Positions 1 through 6,550 of a stretch of 6,572 bases of DNA are shown here, piece by piece; the stretch's first letter is position 1, and each line of letters opens with the position of its first letter. The translations under genes were made by a program, and so were the position numbers. The stretch comes from JACJYE01 sp964432875 (GTDB lineage: Bacteria > Bacteroidota > Bacteroidia > Chitinophagales > Saprospiraceae): assembly GCA_964432875.1 (NCBI GenBank), contig CAYSPJ010000211.1, forward strand, positions 1 to 6,572, given 5' to 3'. Below the pieces are notes generated by a model. That model was not told the DNA's origin. It saw only the letters and a list, made by a program, of their open reading frames with translations, and made no database searches.

Positions 1-134
1 CTCGAGGCTCCCGTGCTGCCTTTCGAGGCCGGACATGCTCAAGGCCCCTAAAGCCATCTTTGCTCACGAGAAACGAATGACCATGCGTAACGCCTACTGC
101 CCGCTATCCGCCTTTCGCAAGCTATTTTTTCCTG

Positions 135-162
135 CAGGGTTAAACCTCGAGCTTAAACCCTG
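135..162. repeat. 28-base imperfect palindrome upstream of the DUF1800-DUF1501 operon
   Basis: The stretch is symmetric about the CTCGAG at 146-151. The outer arms CAGGGTT (135-141) and AACCCTG (156-162) pair, and 12 of 14 base pairs match overall; the two mismatched pairs are A-A and C-C. It lies about 75 bases before the DUF1800 start. Neither strand has a T-run directly after the arms, so it does not look like an intrinsic terminator. A protein-binding dyad or a structured leader RNA is possible, but this is inference. I see no good Bacteroidota -7/-33 promoter pair in the surrounding 1-237, and no convincing gene there. Confidence 0.4.
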
Positions 163-237
163 GTCTAATCTTCGCCGTGCTTCAGCACACCCCAACCGTC
201 ATCGCCATTCAACCACGCTATAAAACATGTAAAGCCT

Positions 238-1686
238 ATGCAAACAACGATTAATTGCGCTGCTGGCACTCTGGCGCCTTATGTGCCTTCGGGGCAGATG
301 CCCTGGAACAAGCAGCGCGTCATGCACCTGTACCGGCGCATGGGGTTCGGCGCCACGCTAGCTGAAGTACAGGCCGCCCTGCAAAGCGAGCCTGGCGAAC
401 TGATCGACAGCATCATCGACCAGGCCATCGCCCTGCCGCCCTCGCCCGAGCCGGAATGGGCCAACTGGACGGTCAACGACTACCAGAACTTCCCGGAAGA
501 AGCGGTCGAGATTTACTTCCAGTGGGCCTATAGCTGGCTCGATGAAATGCTGGCCAACGGCTTCCGCGAAAAGCTGGCTTTATTCTGGAGCAGCCACTTC
601 GTCACCAAATTCGATGCCTATCTCTGCCCTTCTTACCTCTACGCCTATCACCGCCTGCTGCAGGAACAGGCCCTGGGGAATTTCAAGACCTTTACTACTG
701 AGATGGGCAAAAACCCTGCCATGCTGGTCTTCCTCAACGGCGTGCAGAACACCCGCTTTCAGCCCAACGAGAACTACGCCCGCGAACTCTTCGAACTTTT
801 TACCCTGGGCCGCGACAATGGCTACACGCAACAGGACATCGTAGAGGCCGCCCGTGCTTTGACTGGCTGGAATAACGCTCTGACCTATTGCGCTCCCATC
901 GGCTACGTGCCGCTCCTGCACGATCCCGACCCCAAAACGATCTTCGGTCAGACGGGTAATTGGGACTACGACGGCCTGCACGATTTGCTCTTTGCCCAAA
1001 GAGCGGACATTATCGCCGACTACATCTGCCGCAAGATTTACAGTGCCTTTGTCCAGCCGGAAATTGATGAAGACATCGTGGCCGGCATGGCGCAGACCTT
1101 CCTGGCCAACAACTTCGAACTGGCGCCAGTCTTCCGCCAATTGTTCAAAAGCGAGCATTTCTTTGACGAGCACATCATCGGCACCCAGGTCAAAAGCCCG
1201 GTGGAGCACTTTCTTGCCTTCATCCGGGAGGGCGGTTTCCCGCACAACGAAAACGTCCTCACGGTAGTGGGCTTCCTCGCTGCCGACCTGGGGCAACAGT
1301 TGTACAGCCCGCCCGACGTGGCCGGCTGGCCCGGCAACCGCGCCTGGATTACTAGCAGCACCATCACCGGGCGCTGGCAGGGTTCGGATTATTATCTTTT
1401 TTTCCTCTTTGAGAATGCCCCTGCCATGTTGGTGCAGCTTGCCAAGAACCTAAGCGGCAACTCTAAAGACCCGGCAGAGGTGACCCACGCCCTGGTGGAT
1501 CATTTTTTGCCCAACGGCCTGGACACAGCCGAGGCTTATGAACAGGCTACCATGGTCTTCAAGTGGGAAGTGCCGCAAAACTACTATGACCAAAACTTGT
1601 GGGACTTGGACTGGGACATCGCCTACATCCAGGTGATCTTTTTGCTGCGGCATATTGCCCGCCTTCCGGAATTTCAATTGGCCTAA
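238..1686 (+). CDS. DUF1800 family protein
   Basis: This 482-residue protein carries the family's motifs in order: RRMGFG (33-38), FWSSHF (116-121), the signature block PNENYARELFELFTLG (176-191), EAARALTGW (203-211), KSPVE (319-323), PPDVAGWPG (358-366) with W-I-T-S-S after it, and a closing PEFQLA at the extreme C-terminus. The length is normal and the protein looks intact. The family's molecular function is not established; it is usually found next to a DUF1501 gene, as here, with 22 bases between them, which suggests co-transcription and a shared task. The ATG at 238 is the first usable start: the in-frame stop at 166-168 is followed by no ATG, GTG or TTG before it. The N-terminus has no hydrophobic core, so no Sec, Tat or lipoprotein signal is visible, although its partner is clearly built for export. 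No Shine-Dalgarno sequence precedes the start, as is usual in Bacteroidota. Family assignment is very secure; role unknown. Confidence 0.95.
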   Translation: MQTTINCAAGTLAPYVPSGQMPWNKQRVMHLYRRMGFGATLAEVQAALQSEPGELIDSIIDQAIALPPSPEPEWANWTVNDYQNFPEEAVEIYFQWAYSWLDEMLANGFREKLALFWSSHFVTKFDAYLCPSYLYAYHRLLQEQALGNFKTFTTEMGKNPAMLVFLNGVQNTRFQPNENYARELFELFTLGRDNGYTQQDIVEAARALTGWNNALTYCAPIGYVPLLHDPDPKTIFGQTGNWDYDGLHDLLFAQRADIIADYICRKIYSAFVQPEIDEDIVAGMAQTFLANNFELAPVFRQLFKSEHFFDEHIIGTQVKSPVEHFLAFIREGGFPHNENVLTVVGFLAADLGQQLYSPPDVAGWPGNRAWITSSTITGRWQGSDYYLFFLFENAPAMLVQLAKNLSGNSKDPAEVTHALVDHFLPNGLDTAEAYEQATMVFKWEVPQNYYDQNLWDLDWDIAYIQVIFLLRHIARLPEFQLA

Positions 1687-1708
1687 TCTCCTTAAAACTC
1701 TATTGATC

Positions 1709-3333
1709 ATGTGCAATCACGATAAAAAAAACTCCATCAGGAAGGGCAGCGCCCTGGAGCACGGCGAAGCCCATGAAGCCGACCACCAATTGTGGAGCCG
1801 CCGCATGTTCATGCGCAACCTGGGCATTGCCGGCAGCGTTTCGCTGATGTTCGGCAAAATACCCCTCACGGCGGCAGTCAGCTCGCCCCTGGCCTGGGCT
1901 TTGGCCAATACCGAAACGGATCGCACCCTCGTGCTCATCCGCCTCAAAGGCGGCAATGATGGCTTGAATACCATCATCCCCCTGTTTGACTACGGCACTT
2001 ACCAGGCCGGCCGGCCAACCATCCGGGTGCCGCAGTCCGACATCATCAACCTCAGCCCCGAATTCGGCATCCCCAACTGGATGTCTGATGCGATGCCCCT
2101 GTGGCAGGGCGGTCAGATGAAGGTGGTCCACAGCGTGGGTTATCCTGAGCAGAACCTCTCGCACTTCCGCTCTTCCGACATCTGGGCGTCGGCCAGCGAC
2201 AGCAACGTCATCGACGATTCCGGCTGGCTCGGGCGCTTATTGCAGGGGCAGTTCCCCGACTACCTGACCAACCCGCCCGCCATCCCCCCCGCCATCCAGA
2301 TCGGCGGCTCGGGCAACCTGATTTTCAACAGCACCGATTCCATCAATATGGGCGTCGTAGTCGATGATCCGAATACTTTATACGAGATCGCCCAAAACGG
2401 GCAGCTTTACGATACGCTCAACCTGCCTGACTGCTTTTACGGCGAGCAGCTTGGCTACCTGCGCACCGTGGCCAACAGCACCTTCCGCTACGCGCAAGCC
2501 GTCTCGCAGGCTTATAATGCTTCGGTCAATGCAGCCAATTATGACAATAATAGCTTTGCCCGGCAGTTGTCCCTCGTCGCCCGCTTCATCAAAGGGAACC
2601 TGGGCACCCGGCTGTACATGGTGACGCTGGATGGCTTCGACACCCATGCCGGGCAGAACAACATCCACCCCAATTTGCTCAACATCTTGTCCAAAGGGCT
2701 ACGGGCGTTCTACGAAGACCTCGCCGTCGGCAATTTTGCCAAAGACGTGCTGAGCATGACCTTCTCAGAATTTGGCCGCCGCATCGAGCAAAACGCCTCG
2801 GGCGGTTCCGACCATGGCGCTGCTGCGCCGCTGCTCCTTTTTGGCGAGGGCCTCAATGGCAACGGCTTTGTGGGCGACAATCCTGATTTACAAAACCTCG
2901 ACCCTGCTGGAAACTTGCGCTTCAGCACCGATTTCCGCCAAATCTACGCTACCATCCTCGAGCACTGGCTCTGCGTCAATGGCGATACGGTGGACGGGGT
3001 GCTAGGCCACAACTATACGCGCCTGCCTCAACTGGGCATCTCCTGCGCGCCGACCCCGGTTTTTGAGCCGCCAACGGTACAGCTCAAGCATTGGGTTTCC
3101 TATGAAGCGGGGCAGATCGGCATCCACTACGAGCTGCCGCAGGGCATGAATATCCAGGTGCAGATCTATAATATGCTGGGGCAAGCTGTCGCCACGCTCT
3201 TCAATGGCAGCCAGCCCGCCGGACAGCATCGGCACGTGTTCCACGGCGAAAGCGCGAAAGTCGCCGCCGGTTATTACGTGTACAGCATCCGGGCCAACGG
3301 CCAGGTATTCAGTCAGAAGCTGCGGGTTGCGCG
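1709..3333 (+). CDS. DUF1501 family protein with Tat-like leader and T9SS sorting domain (3' end lost in gap)
   Basis: At least 542 residues. A basic N-terminus of about 28 residues leads to SRRMFM (30-35), a twin-arginine-type motif, then a hydrophobic stretch to about residue 57. The DUF1501 domain (alkaline-phosphatase-like fold by family knowledge) follows: IRLKGGNDGLN (77-87), SHFRSSDIWAS (151-161), TLDGFDTHAGQ (306-316), FSEFGRR (352-358) and GGSDHGAA (365-372), all with conserved Asp/His residues. From about 454 to the end is a T9SS type A sorting domain, with PAGQHR (503-508), AGYYVYSI (520-527) and KLRVAR at the end. This predicts export across the inner membrane and then surface attachment or release by T9SS. 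The final codon seen (CGN) encodes Arg; the stop should lie within a few codons inside the gap. ATG 1709 is preferred over the in-frame ATG 1655, which lies inside the DUF1800 gene and would put 46 residues before the twin arginine. It probably acts with the DUF1800 protein; biochemical role unknown. Confidence 0.93.
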
Positions 3334-3433
3334 NNNNNNNNNNNNNNNNNNNNNNNNNNNNNNNNNNNNNNNNNNNNNNNNNNNNNNNNNNNNNNNNNNN
3401 NNNNNNNNNNNNNNNNNNNNNNNNNNNNNNNNN
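3334..3433. other. Scaffold gap (100 N)
   Basis: Exactly 100 undetermined bases, the conventional placeholder for a gap of unknown size. It falls at the extreme 3' end of the DUF1501 gene and directly against an inverted repeat, which suggests that repetitive or hairpin-forming DNA broke the assembly. Additional genes could be hidden here, and the adjacency of the left and right parts rests on scaffolding only. The reading frame that continues through the N run to 3541 is not part of the DUF1501 protein, which has already reached its natural sorting-domain end. Confidence 0.97.
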
Positions 3434-3474
3434 AGCGACATCCCGGACGAACGAAGTGAGAGCGGGATGTCGCT
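3434..3474. repeat. 12-bp perfect inverted repeat (REP-like palindrome)
   Basis: The left arm AGCGACATCCCG (3434-3445) and the right arm CGGGATGTCGCT (3463-3474) are perfect reverse complements around a 17-base loop containing GAACGAAGTGA. The stem / GAACGAAGTGA / stem layout resembles dispersed intergenic palindromes that I recall from Bacteroidota and other bacteria; this resemblance is from memory and unsearched. The left arm starts at the first base after the gap, so the element may extend into it. It lies between two convergent genes and could act as a two-way transcription barrier, although neither side has a T-tract. Confidence 0.75.
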
Positions 3475-3542
3475 TACTCCACAGGGCTGGCGGGAGTGCC
3501 CTGTAGGGCGAGGGTGGAAGCACTGCTCAGCGGGGGAGTAAG
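3473..3542. repeat. Second structured inverted-repeat element with nested hairpin
   Basis: The outer arms CTTACTCC (3473-3480) and GGAGTAAG (3535-3542) are perfect reverse complements. Nested directly inside is a second perfect stem, ACAGGGC (3481-3487) with GCCCTGT (3498-3504) and a 10-base loop. The left outer arm shares its first two bases with the right arm of the preceding palindrome, so the two elements abut or form one composite unit of about 110 bases. The remaining stretch 3543-3580, up to the stop codon of the VWA gene, holds nothing I recognise. Confidence 0.6.
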
Positions 3543-3580
3543 GGTAGAAAAATTCCATTCCGCCTCCAGTCTTTGAGCCG

Positions 3581-4711
3581 TCAGGTCCTTCCCATTTCTC
3601 CTGCCAGCCACTGTTGGATGTCTTTTTTTTGAATCGCGGCGGCCATCAGGGCGGGGAATAGCTCGGGGGTGCATGCAAAGGCCGGGATACCCAGCTCGGC
3701 CAGCTTGCCGGCCATCTCTTTATCATAGGAAGGCGCGCCTTTGTCATTTAGCGCCAGCAGGGCGATGAAAGTGGCGCCGGAGGCTTTGATCGCCGCGATG
3801 CGGCGCAGCATATCGGCGGTGCGCCCCCCCTCATAGAGGTCGCTGATGAGGATGAGGATGGTGTCGTTGGGGCGCTGGATGAGGGTTTGGGCATAAGCAA
3901 GGGCTTTCCCGATGTCGGTGCCTCCGCCCAATTGGGCGGCAAACAGCAAATCGACGGGGTCGCCCAGGTGCTCGGTCAAGTCTGCCACACTGGTGTCAAA
4001 GGCGGCCAGGCTGGTGCGCAGGCTGGGTAGGGAAGCCATGATACAGCCCAGCACGCCAGCATAAACCACCGAGCTAGCCATCGAGCCGCTTTGATCAACC
4101 AGCAGGATGACGTCTTTCATTTGTGCCCGCTTGCGGCCGTAGCCGATGAGCTGCTCCGGGATGATGGCTTTGAGCTCTTGTTGGTAGTGTTTGAGGTTGG
4201 CGCGGATGGTGGCATTCCAGTTTAGCTCGTTCAACCTGGGGCGGCGGTTGCGGGCCGAGCGGTCGAGGCTGCCACGCACTGCTTGCCGCATGGGGTTAGC
4301 CAGTTTTTTCTCCAACTGTGCGGCTATTTTGCGTACGAGCTGGCGGGCCGTTTCCCGGGTTTCCCCCGGCATGGCTTTGTTGAGGGAAAGGATGGTGCCG
4401 ACTAGTTCGACATTAGGTTCAACGGATTCCAGTAGCTCCGGCTCCAGTAGCATGCGTTCCAGTTGTAGCCGTTGCAAGGCATCGCGCTGCAGCAGTTGCA
4501 CGACTGGTGAAGGGAAGTAACGGCGTATGTCGCCTAGCCAACGGTTGACGTTGGGCGACGAACTACCCAGCCCACCTTTCCGGTCGGTATCATAAAGGGC
4601 TTCCAGTACCTTGTCCATGCCCTGGGCTTGCCCGCTAAGGCTCAGGTCTCCATTTGGATCGGCCTGCCGCCCGAGGATCAGCCGCCAGCGTTCTAAGTTG
4701 TGCTCTTCCAA
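3581..4711 (-). CDS. VWA domain protein, YehP-like
   Basis: This 376-residue soluble protein has a helical N-terminal region and a C-terminal von Willebrand factor A domain from about residue 198. The N-terminus reads LERWRLILG (6-14), followed by GGLGSSSP (46-53), much like E. coli YehP, which is also about 378 residues by my recall. The metal-ion-dependent adhesion site is complete: DQSGS (206-210), T265 in LGGGTD, and D291 in ISDLYEGG. In other bacteria such proteins sit with a MoxR-type AAA+ ATPase, a DUF5682 protein and a SWIM zinc-finger protein (the yehLMPQ type cluster) and are thought to act with the ATPase; the exact function is not known. Here the gene stands alone, convergent with the DUF1501 gene and divergent from the flippase-like gene. 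The start is TTG at 4711: an in-frame stop lies 18 bases further upstream, and no ATG lies between. No signal peptide or membrane segment is seen, so it is predicted to be cytoplasmic. Confidence 0.9.
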   Translation of the reverse strand: MEEHNLERWRLILGRQADPNGDLSLSGQAQGMDKVLEALYDTDRKGGLGSSSPNVNRWLGDIRRYFPSPVVQLLQRDALQRLQLERMLLEPELLESVEPNVELVGTILSLNKAMPGETRETARQLVRKIAAQLEKKLANPMRQAVRGSLDRSARNRRPRLNELNWNATIRANLKHYQQELKAIIPEQLIGYGRKRAQMKDVILLVDQSGSMASSVVYAGVLGCIMASLPSLRTSLAAFDTSVADLTEHLGDPVDLLFAAQLGGGTDIGKALAYAQTLIQRPNDTILILISDLYEGGRTADMLRRIAAIKASGATFIALLALNDKGAPSYDKEMAGKLAELGIPAFACTPELFPALMAAAIQKKDIQQWLAGEMGRT

Positions 4712-4767
4712 CCCGTGCTTTTTAGTTAATTAATGCCACAATGCGCTTAAAGTTAGAGGCTTTTCCG

Positions 4768-4800
4768 CAAATTTGAGCATTATTTCAGAAAACAAGCAAA
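4768..4800 (-). promoter_or_regulatory. Possible Bacteroidota-type promoter for the VWA gene
   Basis: Read on the - strand, TTTG (+ strand 4797-4800) is followed after 21 bases by CAAATTTG (4768-4775). The latter matches the Bacteroidota -7 consensus TAnnTTTG at all but the first base, and the spacing is close to the usual -33/-7 distance. Transcription would start roughly 50 bases before the TTG start codon. The AT-rich divergent region 4712-4868 supports promoters here. On the + strand only a weaker candidate exists, TAAGGTTTG at 4812-4820, with one extra base and no clear -33 element. This is prediction only. Confidence 0.3.
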
Positions 4801-4868
4801 ACTCCTTAGCATAAGGTTTGTTCCCATAATGCCGATCAACGAGCCGTTGCGGCACAACCCTCAAATCA

Positions 4869-6029
4869 TTGACCAATAAAACCGTTTTAGTGAAGCCCGA
4901 TTCGCAGGAGCATTTCGAGGAAAAGCATGAGGAGGCGCTCAAATCAATCCGGGTGTCACGCATCATCCTGCCAGTCCTTATTGGCATCGTCGCCGTGGCC
5001 TACCTGCTATGGCGGCAGTTTGATCCGGAGGAATTTGCTAAAATCAACTGGGTGCTGCATACCTTTTTGTGGATTGGAGTCTCGATAGGCATCCTGGTAC
5101 TGAAGCACTTGTCTTATGCCGTGCGTTTGTACATCCTCTCGCAGGGAGAATTCAGCCTGCGCAAATGCATCGAACTGATCTTTATCTGGGAGTTTAGCTC
5201 CGCCGTATCGCCTACCAGTGTAGGGGGGTCGGCCGTCGCGTTCTTCGTGCTGGCGCAAGAAAAGTTGTCAACCGCGAAAACCGCTACGATCGTGCTGTAT
5301 ACCATTGTGCTGGACAGCGCTTTTTTCATCGGCTCTTTGCCCATCCTCTACTTGTTGTTTGGCTCCAACATGATCCGGCCCGGCGTAGAGGTCATTGGGG
5401 ATATCGGCGGCTGGGGTTTCTACTTTTTGTTTGCCTATTCGCTGATGGCCTTATATGGCAGCATCTTTTACTACGGTCTTTTCATCAGCCCTCAGCAGAT
5501 GAAAAGGGTTTTGGTCGGCTTTACGCGCCTGCCTTTTCTACGGCGCTACCGGCGCAAGGCCGTCGATTTGGGCAATGATATGATTGTGGCTTCCATCGAG
5601 TTGAAGCTGCAGCGCCTGCCTTTTCATCTGGGGGCATTTATTGCCACCACCATGGCTTGGTCATGCCGTTTCCTTTTGTTGAATTGCCTGATCTTTGCCT
5701 TTACCCCTGCGATATCCCCAGATTTTTGGTCTCAGTTTGAGCTTTTTGCCCGCCTGGAGGCCATGTTTGTCATCATCGCTTTTAGCCCCACCCCCGGGGG
5801 CTCGGGTTTTGTGGAAATCTTATTCGGCGGTTTCCTGAGTGATTACGTGGCGAACCCGACTCATGCCACCGTCATCTCGACCATCTGGCGCTTGCTGACT
5901 TATTATGCTTATCTCCTGGCTGGCGCCATCATCATCCCCAACTGGCTGCGCGGCGTACTCAACGAGCGCCGCCGCCGCCGTCAGGCAGCGCAGGAGCTGG
6001 CAGCTTCAGAAACCTCATCAGCAGGTTGA
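4869..6029 (+). CDS. Flippase-like membrane protein (UPF0104 / LPG synthase TM family)
   Basis: A polytopic inner-membrane protein of about 386 residues. A charged cytoplasmic N-terminus (1-30) is followed by hydrophobic segments at about 31-49, 63-88, 101-130 (interrupted), 139-163, 182-204, 253-277, 294-306 and 336-357, then an Arg-rich tail (RRRRR near 367-371). Two glycine motifs typical of the family are clear: SPTSVGGSA (114-122) and SPTPGGSGFVE (306-316). The family corresponds to the transmembrane half of lysylphosphatidylglycerol synthase (MprF-like); members lacking the synthase domain, as here, are thought to move lipids or lipid-linked sugars across the inner membrane, but the substrate cannot be read from sequence. 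The start is uncertain: TTG 4869 is the longest choice, GTG 4890 is also in frame, and the stop at 4827-4829 excludes anything earlier; no ATG exists near the N-terminus. It is divergent from the VWA gene and followed by no other gene, so it is probably monocistronic. Confidence 0.88.
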   Translation: MTNKTVLVKPDSQEHFEEKHEEALKSIRVSRIILPVLIGIVAVAYLLWRQFDPEEFAKINWVLHTFLWIGVSIGILVLKHLSYAVRLYILSQGEFSLRKCIELIFIWEFSSAVSPTSVGGSAVAFFVLAQEKLSTAKTATIVLYTIVLDSAFFIGSLPILYLLFGSNMIRPGVEVIGDIGGWGFYFLFAYSLMALYGSIFYYGLFISPQQMKRVLVGFTRLPFLRRYRRKAVDLGNDMIVASIELKLQRLPFHLGAFIATTMAWSCRFLLLNCLIFAFTPAISPDFWSQFELFARLEAMFVIIAFSPTPGGSGFVEILFGGFLSDYVANPTHATVISTIWRLLTYYAYLLAGAIIIPNWLRGVLNERRRRRQAAQELAASETSSAG

Positions 6030-6125
6030 CCGCCGCTTGCCGCCTTGGCTGCGCAAGCAGGACATTGAACAGATGAGCCAAGCCTATTGCCCGCCCCCGT
6101 CAAAGTTTGTCGCTTAGCCTACATT

Positions 6126-6179
6126 TTTCGTACGAAATTTGCATTGTCGGCAAGGAAAACTTTACTTGCTTCCGACAAT
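6126..6179. repeat. 12-bp palindrome followed by hairpin downstream of the flippase-like gene
   Basis: TTTCGTACGAAA (6126-6137) is a perfect palindrome. Five bases later ATTGTCGG (6143-6150) and CCGACAAT (6172-6179) form a perfect 8-bp stem; an alternative inner stem GCAAG / CTTGC (6150-6154 with 6165-6169) could fold instead of part of it. The pair begins about 100 bases after the stop of the flippase-like gene. It may serve as a transcription end, although no strong T-tract follows, or as an operator for something downstream. The rest of 6030-6305 contains no gene I can support. Confidence 0.4.
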
Positions 6180-6305
6180 TGTATCCAATGCCAAAACAAA
6201 CACCACCCCTATGATTTTCTCTCCACCTTCCTTCGCGCTGCCCGCCCAACTGCTGGCGGCGCTCGTAGCTGTTTTCGTCGGGCAGACGGATTCTACACAC
6301 ACAAT

Positions 6306-6499
6306 GTTAGGGTGCGCGGCAGGATGCCCCTCTGAACAGAACCGCGCCGATATGGAGCTTGGCGCCGATCGCCCTGCCTGCGGGCGAGCACCGCATCGAG
6401 GCCGCGCCCGAGGGCATCCAGCCTGGCTTGTACCTGCTGCGTATAGTGTCAGGAACGGGTGCCCTGCTCCACGCTGAGAAAATCATCATCATCCGATAA
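6306..6499 (+). pseudogene. Frameshifted relic of a T9SS type A sorting domain
   Basis: The open stretch 6311-6499 (after the stop at 6308-6310, ending at TAA 6497-6499) encodes at its end PAGEHRIEA, then PGLYLLRIVSG and AEKIIIIR before the stop. This matches the end of the DUF1501 sorting domain (PAGQHR, AGYYVYSI, KLRVAR), so it is the tail of a T9SS substrate. The earlier part of the domain is spread over other frames: VRVRGRMPL at 6306-6332 (ends in TGA 6333-6335), then EQNRADMELGA at 6334-6366, then IALPAGEH from 6368. Two single-base shifts would rebuild one continuous domain. No cargo domain remains upstream; a signal-peptide-like stretch starts at ATG 6211 in the frame of the middle piece. 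Most likely a decayed gene remnant, but sequencing errors in a short intact gene are an alternative. Confidence 0.65.
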
Positions 6500-6507
6500 A
6501 ATCCTAA

Positions 6508-6550
6508 CCAAGGTGCACTGCCGCAGCCCCCCTGCCGCAGCGCACCTTGG
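6508..6550. repeat. 9-bp inverted repeat with nested direct repeat
   Basis: CCAAGGTGC (6508-6516) and GCACCTTGG (6542-6550) are perfect reverse complements. Between them CTGCCGCAG occurs twice in direct orientation (6518-6526 and 6532-6540), separated by five C. The element begins nine bases after the stop of the sorting-domain relic, where a terminator would be expected, but on the + strand it is followed by CCAAAAATAC and not by a T-tract. An ATG-AAG at 6565-6570 just after it could open the next gene, but too little sequence remains to judge. Confidence 0.55.

Noticed and set aside
35..223. 62-residue ORF on the + strand before the DUF1800 gene
   Set aside because: No recognisable domain, mixed basic low-complexity translation, and it spans the 28-base dyad; it looks like chance.
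580..1296. 238-residue ORF on the - strand
   Set aside because: It lies wholly inside the DUF1800 gene, whose family motifs are unambiguous; the antisense frame is open because of GC-rich codon use.
1655..1708. Upstream start for the DUF1501 protein (ATG 1655)
   Set aside because: It overlaps the DUF1800 coding end and would add 18 residues before an already long leader; ATG 1709 gives a more normal Tat-type N-terminus.
3434..3541. Continuation of the DUF1501 reading frame beyond the gap
   Set aside because: The protein already reaches a typical sorting-domain end before the N run, and the translated sequence is palindromic repeat DNA. The gap length is also unknown, so the frame is meaningless.
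3581..6029. VWA gene plus flippase-like gene as a new defence system
   Set aside because: The genes are divergent, share no operon and belong to known families without defence hallmarks here; no nuclease, helicase or toxin domain is visible.
6087..6335. 82-residue ORF overlapping the end of the window
   Set aside because: Only its last nine residues (VRVRGRMPL) fit the sorting-domain relic; the rest resembles nothing.
6139..6477. 112-residue ORF at the right end taken as an intact gene
   Set aside because: Its second half is out of frame with the clear sorting-domain tail and has no recognisable domain; it is treated as part of a frameshifted relic.
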